From an uncultured bacterium (GTDB taxonomy: Bacteria; Bacillota; Clostridia; Oscillospirales; Oscillospiraceae): DNA of 43,420 bases. The stretch is from contig CASFCW010000008.1 in the NCBI GenBank assembly GCA_949293165.1, positions 1 through 43,420 on the forward strand, written 5' to 3'. The notes beneath the pieces are model-generated. The model was not told the origin of the DNA. It ran no database searches and worked only from the letters and a program-made list of their open reading frames with translations. The position numbers and the translations under genes were made by a program. This document shows positions 1 through 7,814 of the stretch, in pieces. Within the stretch, counting starts at the first letter, position 1, and each line of letters begins with the position of its first letter.

Positions 1-260
1 TCCGCGGGGAGCAGAAGTCATGGCAAGCCATGACTTATCCCCGCTCTCCCCCCGGTCCCCCATAGGAGGTGGAATGACCTGGGTAGGAGGACAGTAGGTT
101 CCGCTCAAAAGACAAGAGCCTTTGTGCGGGGGTTTGAGGGTGGAAATTAGGGGACCTATCTTTCGTGCTGGATTGCGGAGTTATATCCAAACCTCAGGCG
201 GCGAGGGCGAAACGCAGTTTCGCAGGAAGTTCTTTGCTTACTTTCTTTCCAAGAAAGTAA
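1..260 (+). repeat. Composite repeat copy A (truncated by the window edge)
   Basis: Positions 1-65 match the long block of the composite repeat seen at 7958-8330 (plus) and 3771-4167 (minus), including the hairpin with 8-bp arms at 17-24 and 27-34. After 65 the sequence departs from the other copies. A short unit follows at about 158-260. It has the internal 7-bp hairpin at 207-213/217-223 (GCGAAAC, GTTTCGC) and a terminal palindrome at 238-247/251-260. The last codons and stop of the MATE gene lie in that palindrome. No convincing gene is present in 1-237. Confidence 0.75.
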
Positions 261-1596
261 GGGGGCGGTAGACGGTGAAATACATGGTGATGAAGCAGGC
301 CAGGCCGCCCACCAGCTGAGAGACAGCCTCCGCCACAAACACGCCGGTGGTCCCCATCCAGATGGGCAGGATGACGGTGAGGGGGGCGTTGATGATGGCC
401 TTCCGCAGCAGGGAGAAGAACACAGCCTTCCTGGAGTGGCCCAGGCTGACAAAGACGGACTGGCCGGCCATCTGGAGAGACATGGGGATAAACAGGCAGA
501 AATAAATCCGCAGGGCGGGGATGCCGTGCTCCAGCACGTCGGCGCCGTCGTTAAACACCCGGATCAGCAAGCCGGGAGCCAGCATAGCCAGCAGCCAGAA
601 GGCGGCGGAGTAGAGCACCGTCACGCCCACGCTGAACCGGATGGACTCCTTCACCCGGCCATACTCCCCGGCCCCGTAGTTGTAGCCGGTCACCGGCTGG
701 GCGCCGTTGGTCAGGCCGTGGACGGGCATGGAGAATACCTCCCGGAGGGAGTTGATGATGGTCATGATGCCCACGTACAGGTCGCCGCCATAGCTCTGGA
801 GGGTGGCGTTGCACACCACCTGCACCAGGCTGTTGGTCATATTCATGAAGAAGCCGGACAGGCCCAGGCTGATGATCCGCTTCACCCGCCGGCTGTGGAG
901 GGCCAGGCAGTCCCGGCGGAGGCGGAGGATGGCCCGCCGCCCGGTGAGAAACCGCAGCACCCACACCGCCGACACGCCCTGGGAAATCACCGTGGCCAGT
1001 GCGGCGCCCCGCACCCCCATATTCATAAGAAAAATGAAAATGGGGTCAAGGATAATATTCAGCGCCGCCCCGATAACCACCGTCACCATCCCCACCCGGC
1101 CGAAGCCCTGGGAATTGATGAAGGGATTCATCCCCAGGCTAATCATCACAAACAGGGTGCCGCAGAGATAGATGGTCATGTACTGGTCGGCATAGACAAA
1201 GGTGTCCGTGCTGGCCCCGAACAGATACAGGATAGGCTCCTTGAGCAGGAGGAAGAAGGCGGTGGCCGCCGCACCCAGGATGAGCAGCAGGGTGAAGGCG
1301 TTGCCCATGACCCGCTCCGCCTCCTCATTGTCCCCGTGCCCCCGGCTGATGGAGCACAGGGGGGCGCCGCCGGTGCCGCACAGGTTGGCAAGCCCCATGA
1401 TGATGGACACGATGGGGATGGTGACGCCGATGCCCGTCAAAGCCAGGTGGCTGGTGCCGGGCAGACGGCCCAGATAGATCCGGTCCACCACGCTGTACAG
1501 CACATTCACCAGCTGGGCCGCCGTCATGGGCAGGGCCAGCGCCATAATGTTGCGGGAAATACTCCCCTTGGAAAAATCGTTCTGCGTCTGGGCCAT
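238..1596 (-). CDS. MATE family drug/sodium antiporter
   Basis: This 452-residue polytopic membrane protein is of the MATE family, which exports cationic drugs or metabolites in exchange for Na+ or H+. The N-terminus (SISRNIMALALPMTAAQLVN) and the following motif VDRIYLGRLPG are typical of the DinF/NorM-like branch. About 12 hydrophobic segments run through the protein, a normal length for the family. The start at 1596 is chosen because GAGGAGG stands just upstream. A longer in-frame start at 1671 would add 25 residues unlike the family. The last seven codons (TFLERK plus stop) come from the terminal palindrome of the repeat at 158-260. The substrate cannot be read from sequence. The gene appears monocistronic. 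Confidence 0.9.
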   Translation of the reverse strand: MAQTQNDFSKGSISRNIMALALPMTAAQLVNVLYSVVDRIYLGRLPGTSHLALTGIGVTIPIVSIIMGLANLCGTGGAPLCSISRGHGDNEEAERVMGNAFTLLLILGAAATAFFLLLKEPILYLFGASTDTFVYADQYMTIYLCGTLFVMISLGMNPFINSQGFGRVGMVTVVIGAALNIILDPIFIFLMNMGVRGAALATVISQGVSAVWVLRFLTGRRAILRLRRDCLALHSRRVKRIISLGLSGFFMNMTNSLVQVVCNATLQSYGGDLYVGIMTIINSLREVFSMPVHGLTNGAQPVTGYNYGAGEYGRVKESIRFSVGVTVLYSAAFWLLAMLAPGLLIRVFNDGADVLEHGIPALRIYFCLFIPMSLQMAGQSVFVSLGHSRKAVFFSLLRKAIINAPLTVILPIWMGTTGVFVAEAVSQLVGGLACFITMYFTVYRPLTFLERK

Positions 1597-1750
1597 GGGC
1601 CCGCCTCCTCTTTCCACCCTATTTTCTCCCGCCGGCGGCGGGGGAGAGCTGCAATTTCTGTCACTCAACATTTCATTTTAACACAAATTTTACAAAAGGG
1701 AAAGAGCGGAGAGTGGAGATATGGCGCTTGCTTTCGTTCAAGAAAGTAGT

Positions 1751-1782
1751 AAGACCGCCGGCGCAGACGCGCCGGCGGTCTT
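1751..1782 (-). terminator. Hairpin terminator after rpmF
   Basis: Perfect 14-bp arms (1751-1764 and 1769-1782) surround a 4-nt loop, 15 bases beyond the rpmF stop. The minus-strand tail is only moderately T-rich. Just beyond it, at 1731-1750, is a degenerate remnant of the repeat-family palindrome. Confidence 0.75.
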
Positions 1783-1796
1783 GTTTCACAGGCAAA

Positions 1797-1982
1797 TTAC
1801 TGGGCCTCCACCTTGCCGAAAGAACGGCCGTTGTAGGTCAGGCAATTTTTGCACATCCGGTGGGGCAGCCGATAGGCACCGCACTTGGGACAGGTCACGA
1901 TACCGGGAGTCTCCAGCTTCCAGTGGGAGCTGCGCCGCTTATCGCGCCGGGCCTTGGACACTTTTCTCTTAGGAACCGCCAT
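1797..1982 (-). CDS. rpmF: 50S ribosomal protein L32
   Basis: This 61-residue protein begins [20 protein letters not shown], the standard L32 N-terminus. It carries the zinc-ribbon cysteines CPKC and CKNC (C33, C36 and the pair after HRM), so it is the zinc-binding (C+) form. It is a structural protein of the large ribosomal subunit. AAGGAGG precedes the start at 1982. An upstream in-frame ATG at 2012 would add a tail that L32 lacks. It lies 48 nt after the yceD stop, the conserved yceD-rpmF pairing, and is probably transcribed from the promoter at 2586-2614. Confidence 0.97.
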   Translation of the reverse strand: MAVPKRKVSKARRDKRRSSHWKLETPGIVTCPKCGAYRLPHRMCKNCLTYNGRSFGKVEAQ

Positions 1983-2030
1983 TGGTGACACCTCCTTCGG
2001 TTTCTGTGCCATAGGGCACGTCTGGACTAC

Positions 2031-2534
2031 TCAGCTTTGCTGATCCAACAGCTGCGAAAGCGCCGCCAATCGTGGATCCACTTCGGGTCTGCACCCGCAG
2101 GGGCCGAGGTTCAGATCGGCACCACACCTGGCGCATAGCCCTTTGCAGTCTTCTGAGCAAAGGTTCTTTGTATCCATCGCGAGGATGAACGTCGTGTTGA
2201 CCACCTCGTCCAAATCCAGCTCGCCGTTGTCCAAAAGAAAGTAATCCGCCTCACTGTCCTCGTCCTCCAGCTCCGTGGCCAGAGGGCTGTCCAGGGAGAC
2301 CACCTTCTCCCGGGAAAACGCTTTCCCGCAGCGGTCACACACCAGATCCAGCTCCGAGCGGGCCGTTCCGTTTAGGACCAGAGCGCCGGCGTGGTTGACC
2401 ACCCGCCCCTGAACCAAAACAGGCCGCACAATCGGCTTTCTCCCATAAAATTCCAGGCCGGACAGATCCGCCTGGAATTCGAAGGGCTGCTCCGCGTCGG
2501 GTACGTGAATGATCTTCCGTAAATCCAGGCGCAT
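2031..2534 (-). CDS. yceD: YceD/DUF177 family protein
   Basis: This 167-residue protein belongs to the YceD (DUF177) family, which sits next to rpmF in most bacteria. The family is linked to 23S rRNA accumulation in plants and E. coli, and its biochemical role is not settled. The sequence starts MRLDLRKIIHVPD, has a CDRCGKAFSREK motif mid-protein and ends with a cysteine cluster (CSEDCKGLCARCGADLNLGP) that probably binds a metal. The start at 2534 follows GGGAGGG. The first gene of a two-gene operon with rpmF, it has a near-consensus promoter. Confidence 0.9.
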   Translation of the reverse strand: MRLDLRKIIHVPDAEQPFEFQADLSGLEFYGRKPIVRPVLVQGRVVNHAGALVLNGTARSELDLVCDRCGKAFSREKVVSLDSPLATELEDEDSEADYFLLDNGELDLDEVVNTTFILAMDTKNLCSEDCKGLCARCGADLNLGPCGCRPEVDPRLAALSQLLDQQS

Positions 2535-2585
2535 GGCGATCCCTCCCGGGGTTTGACCCCTTACTCGCATAATGGTACGGGGAAT

Positions 2586-2614
2586 ATTATATAGAATGAC
2601 CGGGGAAATGTCAA
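2586..2614 (-). promoter_or_regulatory. Vegetative promoter of yceD-rpmF
   Basis: Read on the minus strand, TTGACA (2614-2609) and TATAAT (2591-2586) are separated by exactly 17 bases. Both hexamers match the sigma-A consensus, consistent with a ribosomal protein operon. Confidence 0.9.
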
Positions 2615-2628
2615 ACCTTTTTTTGTGG

Positions 2629-2657
2629 TTGACAAATATAATTTTTTATGGTGGAAT
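2629..2657 (+). promoter_or_regulatory. Probable promoter of the RluA-type gene
   Basis: TTGACA at 2629-2634 is followed after 17 bases by TGGAAT at 2652-2657. A better -10 (TATAAT, 2637-2642) lies nearby but has only a weak -35. The site is back to back with the yceD promoter: the two TTGACA boxes are 14 bases apart on opposite strands. Confidence 0.5.
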
Positions 2658-2701
2658 TTGAGGGAAATCCCACAGGATGGACAAAGGGGAGGGGCGGCCA
2701 C

Positions 2702-3679
2702 ATGAAGGAATTCACCATTGGGAAAAACGACGCGGGCCAGCGGCTGGACCGCTGGCTGGGAAAGACCCTGCCTCTGCTGCCGGCGCCTTTGGCCCAGAAG
2801 TACATCCGGCTGAAGCGGGTGAAGCTCAACGGCAAGGGGGCCAAGCGGGACACCCGCCTGGCGGTGGGCGACGTGCTGCAATTATATATCAACGACGAGT
2901 TTTTTGACAAGCCCACCCCGGAAAACGCCTTCCTGTCCCTGTACCAGCCCAGGCTGAACATCCTCTATGAGGATGAGCACATCATGCTGCTGGACAAGCG
3001 GCCGGGGATGGTGGTCCATCCCGACGAGACCGAGCGGGTCAACACCCTGCTGACCCACATCCAGGCCTACCTCTATCAAAAGAGGGAGTGGTCGCCCTAT
3101 TGGGAAAACTCCTTCGCCCCCGCCCTGTGCAACCGGATTGACCGGAACACCGGCGGCATCGTCATCGCCGCCAAGACCGCCGAGGCCCTGCGGGTGATGA
3201 ATCAGAAAATCAAGGACCGGGAGCTGGAGAAATACTATCTCTGTGTGGTGCACGGCCCCATGCCCAAGGGGGAGGGGCGGCTGGAGCACTTCCTATTAAA
3301 GGATGAGGGGAAGAAGCAGGTCTCCGTATACAACAAGCCGGTGCCCGGCGGCAAGACCGCCGTCACCCTGTACCGCACCCTGGTCAGCGGGGAGAAGCTG
3401 TCCCTGGTGGAGTGCGAGCTCATCACCGGCCGCACCCATCAGATCCGGGCCCAGTTCGCCCACATCGGACACCCCCTCCTGGGGGACGGCAAGTACGGCA
3501 GCCAGCGCAAAGACAAGGATTACGGCCGCCACGGCCAGGCCCTCTATTCCTACAAGCTCACCTTCCGCTTTACCACCCCCGCCGGGCCGCTGGAGCAGCT
3601 CAACGGCCGCTCCTGGCAGGTGGAGGAGGTGGACTTCGTCAACGAATACTTTCCACACTACTTTCTTGAAGGAAAGTAG
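2702..3679 (+). CDS. RluA-family 23S/tRNA pseudouridine synthase
   Basis: This 325-residue protein has an N-terminal S4-like RNA-binding region (GQRLDRWLGK, then KYIRLKRVKLNG) followed by the catalytic domain. The active-site motif is RIDRNTGG, with the catalytic aspartate inside it. LLDKRPGMVVHPDE and GRTHQIRAQFAHIGHPLLGD are RluA/RsuA signatures. The enzyme converts uridine to pseudouridine in rRNA or tRNA, but the target cannot be assigned. The start at 2702 follows GGGGAGGGG. A 54-nt longer frame has no Shine-Dalgarno. The last codons (YFLEGK plus stop) lie in the palindrome of the repeat unit at 3658-3770, so the C-terminus appears capped by the repeat. Confidence 0.92.
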   Translation: MKEFTIGKNDAGQRLDRWLGKTLPLLPAPLAQKYIRLKRVKLNGKGAKRDTRLAVGDVLQLYINDEFFDKPTPENAFLSLYQPRLNILYEDEHIMLLDKRPGMVVHPDETERVNTLLTHIQAYLYQKREWSPYWENSFAPALCNRIDRNTGGIVIAAKTAEALRVMNQKIKDRELEKYYLCVVHGPMPKGEGRLEHFLLKDEGKKQVSVYNKPVPGGKTAVTLYRTLVSGEKLSLVECELITGRTHQIRAQFAHIGHPLLGDGKYGSQRKDKDYGRHGQALYSYKLTFRFTTPAGPLEQLNGRSWQVEEVDFVNEYFPHYFLEGK

Positions 3680-4312
3680 GCAAAGAACGTTCGCGGAAAG
3701 CTGCGCTTTCCTTCTCGCTGCCTGGGGTTTGGATTGGGTTCTACACCTCAGTACGAAAGAGAATCCCCCGTCGTTTCCTCCCCCCCTTGTACAGACCGGC
3801 GCTGCTTGCGCTCCTTCCTTTTGATGGCAGACATATTCATCAAGGAAGCAGCCCGGCGGATATTCGCCGTAGAAGGGCAAGCCAATGGTTATAGCCAAAG
3901 GTTACGGAAAGAAGAGCGCCTGGGAGGCGCGGGCGGGAGAAGGGCCGGACAACACAGCTGAGCCGCCCCGCCGGGGAAATTTGCAGAAGGACTCTTGGAT
4001 AAGCCACGGTACAGGCTTGTTCGACTGCCCATGGGGGACCGGGGGGAGAGCGGGGATAAGTCATGGCTTGCCATGACTTCTGCTCCCCGCGGACCCCCGG
4101 CACGTTTTTGGTTCCTTTTGTCGTGTAACAAAAGGAACCCGCCCGCAGGCGGAACCCGCAGGCGGAACCTACTTTCTTGAAAGAAAGTAGGCAAAGAACG
4201 TTCGCGGAAAGCTGCGCTTTCCTTCTCGCCGCCTGAGAATGAGATTTAATTCCTCACCCCAGCACGAAAGGCAATCGTCTGGTGCGGGCTGCTGGGGACA
4301 GCGGCCCCTACA
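3658..4312 (-). repeat. Composite repeat, left inverted arm (copy B-L-C)
   Basis: On the minus strand this arm reads unit C (4280-4168), long block L (4167-3771), unit B (3770-3658). The same order is found on the plus strand at 7815-8440, so the two form a long inverted repeat. Units B and C each carry a 7-bp hairpin GGAAAGC/GCTTTCC (3695-3711 and 4206-4222) and a terminal palindrome (3658-3679; 4168-4191, perfect 11-bp arms). L contains a hairpin with 8-bp arms at 4060-4077 and one with 12-bp arms near 4110-4140. A GC-rich hairpin at 4288-4312 matches 7818-7843. I see no supportable gene here. Confidence 0.85.
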
Positions 4313-4344
4313 AAGGAACGGTGCACCCAGCCGCCGTGTGTAGA

Positions 4345-4393
4345 GGACGGTGTCCTCACCGTCCCGACCCCGCTTTCTTGTCAGAAAGCGGGG
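4345..4393. repeat. Two hairpins abutting the cysE promoter
   Basis: A hairpin with 8-bp arms (4345-4352/4357-4364) is followed by a perfect 11-bp palindrome CCCCGCTTTCT/AGAAAGCGGGG (4368-4378/4383-4393). The second resembles the repeat-family terminal palindrome with its outer arm changed on both sides. It ends directly against the -35 box at 4394. Confidence 0.6.
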
Positions 4394-4425
4394 TTGACAC
4401 GTGGGGGCGGGGATGATAATATAAT
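4394..4425 (+). promoter_or_regulatory. Promoter of the cysE-cysS T-box leader
   Basis: TTGACA lies at 4394-4399. The -10 is in the AT-rich run at 4415-4425, with GATAAT at a 15-base spacing and TATAAT at 20 as the choices. Transcription would start around 4431, just before the T-box stem I. Confidence 0.7.
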
Positions 4426-4430
4426 GGCTT

Positions 4431-4660
4431 GTAGGCACTGTGAACGGAAAAGTAGCGTTTCGCTCAAGAACAGAGAGGGCCCCTCACCGGCTGCAAGGGG
4501 GCCTGCGGCGGCGGGATGTGAAGTGCGTCCGGGAGTGCGGAGGGTAATGCCTCCCGCATGGGCCCCGATACCGGCCTGAAAAGTGAGAAATGAGAGTGGA
4601 ACCGCGATGTCTCATCGCCTCTTATGCCTGCGGAAGGGCGTAAGGGGCGTTTTCCTTTCC
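4431..4660 (+). promoter_or_regulatory. T-box leader, cysteine-specific (transcriptional)
   Basis: The T-box core TGGAACCGCG is at 4597-4606, flanked by ATGAGA and TCTCAT arms that form the antiterminator. A competing terminator follows: CGCCTCTTATGCC (4616-4628) pairs with GGCGTAAGGGGCG, allowing G-U pairs, and TTTTCCTTT follows. Stem I features are AGTA (4451-4454), the AG-rich bulge AGAGAGGG (4472-4479) and a likely specifier TGC at 4524-4526 (cysteine codon) after GAAG. Uncharged tRNA-Cys should favour readthrough into cysE-cysS. The specifier position is read by eye. Confidence 0.88.
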
Positions 4661-4691
4661 CTTCCGCGGGGGAAAAGGAGGGAAACGACAC

Positions 4692-5360
4692 ATGTTCAAA
4701 AATCTCAACGAGACGCTGGAGGCTTACCAGCGCCGCGACCCCGCCGCCCGGAGCAAGCTGGAGATCCTGCTGCTGTACCAGGGCGTCCACGCCACCCTGT
4801 ACCACCGGCTGGCCCACTGGCTGTACTGCCGCAACCGGCGGTTTTTGGCCCGGTGGGTGAGCCAGTGGAGCCGGTTCTGGACGGGCATCGAGATCCACCC
4901 CGGGGCCAAGATCGGCCGCCGGTTCGTCATCGACCACGGCATGGGCATTGTCATCGGCGAGACCGCCGAGGTGGGGGACGACTGCCTGCTCTACCACGGG
5001 GTTACCCTGGGCGGCACCGGCAAGGACCACGGCAAGCGCCACCCCACCATTGGGAATAATGTACTCATCGGCTGCGGCGCCAAGATCCTGGGGCCCTTCC
5101 AGGTGGGGGACGGGGCCCGCATCGCCGCCAACTCCGTGGTGCTCAGCGAGGTGCCCCCCCAAGCCACCGCCGTGGGCATCCCCGCCCAGATCGTCCGCAT
5201 CGCCGGCAAAGCCACCCACTACGCCGACGAGGTGGATCAGACCAGCGTGGAAAACCCCACCCTGGAGCGGCTGGAATCCATCTCCGCCCGGCTGGACCTG
5301 GTGGAGCGGCTGCTGGACGAGCAATACAAGAAAAACCACCCTTCCCTGAAGGACAACTGA
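4692..5360 (+). CDS. cysE: Serine O-acetyltransferase
   Basis: This 222-residue enzyme acetylates L-serine with acetyl-CoA, the first step of cysteine synthesis. After an N-terminal helical part come the left-handed beta-helix hexapeptide repeats: [40 protein letters not shown], then [15 protein letters not shown]. The DHG and YHG histidines are the conserved acid-base residues. It is the short form found in Firmicutes. AGGAGG lies upstream of the start at 4692. Its stop is 16 nt before cysS, so both genes share the T-box control that senses tRNA-Cys charging. No cysK is visible in the window. Confidence 0.96.
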   Translation: MFKNLNETLEAYQRRDPAARSKLEILLLYQGVHATLYHRLAHWLYCRNRRFLARWVSQWSRFWTGIEIHPGAKIGRRFVIDHGMGIVIGETAEVGDDCLLYHGVTLGGTGKDHGKRHPTIGNNVLIGCGAKILGPFQVGDGARIAANSVVLSEVPPQATAVGIPAQIVRIAGKATHYADEVDQTSVENPTLERLESISARLDLVERLLDEQYKKNHPSLKDN

Positions 5361-5376
5361 TAAGGAGGCATATCCT

Positions 5377-6828
5377 ATGCTGCTGTATAATTCCGCTACC
5401 CACAAGAAAGAGGAGTTCCAGACCCACACCCCCGGCAAGGTGGAGATGTATACCTGCGGGCCCACCGTGTACCACTTCGCCCACATCGGCAACCTGCGCT
5501 CCTACATCATGGAGGACGTGCTGGAGAAGTTCCTCCGCTGGTCCGGCTATGAGGTCAACCGGGTCATGAACATCACCGACGTGGGCCACCTCAGCTCCGA
5601 CGCCGACACCGGCGAGGACAAGATGCTCAAAGGCGCCAAGCGGGAGCACAAGACCGTCATGGAGATCGCCCAGTACTACACCGACGCCTTCTTCGACGAC
5701 TGCCGGAAGCTGAACATCAAGCGCCCCGACGTGGTGGAGCCCGCCACCCGCCGCATTGACGACTATATCCGTATTATCTCCGGCCTGCTGGACAAGGGCT
5801 ACGCCTACCAGGCCGGCGGCAACGTCTACTTCGACACCTCCAAGCTGGAGCGGTACTATGTCTTTAACGACCACAACGAGGAGGATCTGGCCGTGGGCGT
5901 CCGGGAGGGCGTGGAGGAGGACGCCAACAAGCGGAACAAAAACGACTTCGTCCTCTGGTTTACCAAGTCCAAGTTCGAGGACCAGGCCCTGAAGTGGGAC
6001 TCCCCCTGGGGCGTGGGCTATCCCGGCTGGCACATCGAGTGCTCCGGCATCTCCATGAAGTACAACGGGGAGTACCTGGATCTCCACTGCGGCGGCATCG
6101 ACAACGCCTTCCCCCACCACACCAACGAAATCGCCCAGTCCGAGTCCTTCCTGGGCCACCCCTGGTGCAAGCAGTGGTTCCACGTCCATCACCTGAACAC
6201 CAACAGCGGCAAGATGTCCAAGTCCAAGGGGGAGTTTTTGACCGTCTCCCTCCTGGAGGAGAAGGGCTATGACCCCCTGGCCTACCGCTTCTTCTGCCTG
6301 CAAAGCCACTACCGCAAGGGCCTGGTGTTCTCCTGGGAGAACCTGGACAACGCCCAGGGGGCCTACAACAAGCTCATCGCCAAAATCGCCGCCCTGGACC
6401 CCAAGGACGGGGAGGTGGATGAGGCGGTGCTGGCCCAGTACAAGGAGAAGTTTGCCCAGCAGGTGGGCAACGACCTGAATACCTCCATGGCCGTCACCGC
6501 CCTGTACGACGCCCTGAAGGCCAAGACCAACGGCGCCACCAAGCTGGCCATCCTGGACAGCTTCGACCAGGTGCTGTCCCTGTCCCTGCTGGACAAGGCC
6601 GCCAAGGCCCGGGAGGAGCAGGCCAAGGTGAAGGCCGTCCAGTCCGCCGGCGGCTACACCGTCACCGGCCAGGGCGACCCGGAGATCGACGCCCTGGTGC
6701 TGGCCCGGGGCGAGGCCAAGAAGGCCAGGAACTTCGCCGAGGCCGACCGCATCCGGGATCAGCTCAAGGCCATGGGCGTGGAGGTCACCGACGTGCCCGG
6801 CGGCGCCGCCTGGACCCGACTTTCTTAA
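5377..6828 (+). CDS. cysS: Cysteinyl-tRNA synthetase
   Basis: This 483-residue class I aminoacyl-tRNA synthetase charges tRNA-Cys with cysteine. It has the zinc ligand C27 in MYTCGPTVY, the HIGH motif as HIGN (36-39), further zinc ligands around C222 and H247 (WHIECSG, FPHHTNE) and KMSKS at 279-283. Length is normal for the family. AAGGAGG precedes the ATG. The gene ends TRLS with a stop made of half of the repeat-family palindrome (ACTTTCTTAAAG), as several neighbours do. It is co-transcribed with cysE. Confidence 0.97.
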   Translation: MLLYNSATHKKEEFQTHTPGKVEMYTCGPTVYHFAHIGNLRSYIMEDVLEKFLRWSGYEVNRVMNITDVGHLSSDADTGEDKMLKGAKREHKTVMEIAQYYTDAFFDDCRKLNIKRPDVVEPATRRIDDYIRIISGLLDKGYAYQAGGNVYFDTSKLERYYVFNDHNEEDLAVGVREGVEEDANKRNKNDFVLWFTKSKFEDQALKWDSPWGVGYPGWHIECSGISMKYNGEYLDLHCGGIDNAFPHHTNEIAQSESFLGHPWCKQWFHVHHLNTNSGKMSKSKGEFLTVSLLEEKGYDPLAYRFFCLQSHYRKGLVFSWENLDNAQGAYNKLIAKIAALDPKDGEVDEAVLAQYKEKFAQQVGNDLNTSMAVTALYDALKAKTNGATKLAILDSFDQVLSLSLLDKAAKAREEQAKVKAVQSAGGYTVTGQGDPEIDALVLARGEAKKARNFAEADRIRDQLKAMGVEVTDVPGGAAWTRLS

Positions 6829-6906
6829 AGAGAACAGAAAAAATGCGGATCGGATGTCTGAACATGCCGGGTGACCACATCAAACGGCGGCAGGCAACCA
6901 ACAATT

Positions 6907-6951
6907 GCCTGCAATGTAAACTGCATGTGGTTTACATTGCAGGCTTTATTT
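6907..6951 (+). terminator. Terminator after cysS (perfect 15-bp inverted repeat)
   Basis: Arms GCCTGCAATGTAAAC (6907-6921) and its complement (6930-6944) enclose 8 bases, followed by TTTATTTTTT. This is an intrinsic terminator for cysE-cysS. It also lies 28 bases upstream of the Xre-type gene, so a second role as its operator is possible. Confidence 0.8.
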
Positions 6952-6972
6952 TTTAAAATGGGGGTACATCAG

Positions 6973-7386
6973 ATGCAGTTGGCGGAGAAACTGGCGGCTC
7001 TGAGAAAGAACAAGGGCATCTCTCAGTTGGAGTTGGCGGAGATGGTGGGGGTTTCCCGGCAGGCGGTGTCAAGATGGGAGTCATCCACTTCCATGCCATC
7101 CACTGAAAATTTGAGAGTGTTGGCGGAACTGTATCATGTTTCCCTGGAGTATCTGCTTGACGATACAATCCAGGAGACGGGGCAGAAGAAGCCTGAGGAG
7201 CCCAAAGAAGAATCTGTCCCCCGCAGGACAAGGATCGTCATAGGCATTGTGCTGGCGGTTCTTGTTGTGGCTTTGGTGTTGGCCTTCGCCGCTTCAAAAG
7301 CAGAGAACAAGGTCCACGCCATAAAGGACTTAGAAAAGAGTGAAATTGAAACGACTGGTGAGGTAAGCATTGATTTTGCGTGGTGA
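6973..7386 (+). CDS. Membrane-anchored Xre-family transcriptional regulator
   Basis: This 137-residue protein has an N-terminal Cro/C1-type helix-turn-helix (about residues 5-58; ISQLELAEMVGVSRQAVSRW is the classic recognition region). A charged linker follows, then one transmembrane helix (about 92-113, IVIGIVLAVLVVALVLAF) and a short outer tail. HTH-plus-TM proteins of this layout are common in Clostridia, usually beside the membrane proteins they control. The start at 6973 fits the domain and has GGGGG upstream. Alternatives at 6958 and 6871 would add residues outside the HTH. The next gene is 25 nt downstream and probably co-expressed. Target genes are unknown. Confidence 0.85.
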   Translation: MQLAEKLAALRKNKGISQLELAEMVGVSRQAVSRWESSTSMPSTENLRVLAELYHVSLEYLLDDTIQETGQKKPEEPKEESVPRRTRIVIGIVLAVLVVALVLAFAASKAENKVHAIKDLEKSEIETTGEVSIDFAW

Positions 7387-7411
7387 TTCTTTTTGAGAGG
7401 AGCGGGTAGCG

Positions 7412-7636
7412 GTGAAAATAAGGAGTCGTTTTAGCCAATTGCCTGTGGCGCTTTTCTGCGTTGCCTTTCTCATTGCCGTTCTGTCCTTTTTGTGGATGGT
7501 GTGGTGTTGGTTTCAGTGGTATACGCCGGAGTATTTCTTCTACGAAGCGATTCCGTTTGCAATCGTCTGCGGAGGAGCTCTGATCGCCGCGGCAATCCTG
7601 GGCAGAGATATGATGAGACAATCCGATCAAAAGTAA
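7412..7636 (+). CDS. Small two-helix membrane protein, unknown
   Basis: This 74-residue protein starts with GTG at 7412 behind GAGAGGAG. Two hydrophobic helices are visible (about residues 10-33 and 45-64), separated by a short aromatic loop (CWFQWYTPEYFFYE), and the tail is polar. I do not recognise the family. Its position directly after the membrane-anchored Xre regulator, with a shared terminator at 7717, suggests a two-gene unit. Lower GC than neighbouring genes is visible. Confidence 0.65.
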   Translation: MKIRSRFSQLPVALFCVAFLIAVLSFLWMVWCWFQWYTPEYFFYEAIPFAIVCGGALIAAAILGRDMMRQSDQK

Positions 7637-7716
7637 CTGGAATACCGGTATCCACCGGTTTGTCCTCCCCCCAGTTCCAGAGATAGGGTGTGTTTTCTGG
7701 TTTTCAAACGCAGCAG

Positions 7717-7766
7717 ACCACCCGTTTCCATGCACTTGGTTTTTGTGCATGGGGGCGGGTGGTTTT
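7717..7766 (+). terminator. Terminator after the small membrane protein gene
   Basis: ACCACCCG...CCATGCAC (7717-7734) pairs with GTGCATGG...CGGGTGGT (7745-7763) with small internal mismatches, followed by TTTTG. Confidence 0.75.
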
Positions 7767-7814
7767 GTAATTTCGGAATGAAAAGCCAAGAGTTTGCATG
7801 TCATGCAGTCTATG

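Noticed and set aside
1597-1750. A promoter for the MATE gene
   Set aside because: AT-rich sequence around 1675-1700 holds possible -35 and -10 boxes, but none has acceptable spacing.
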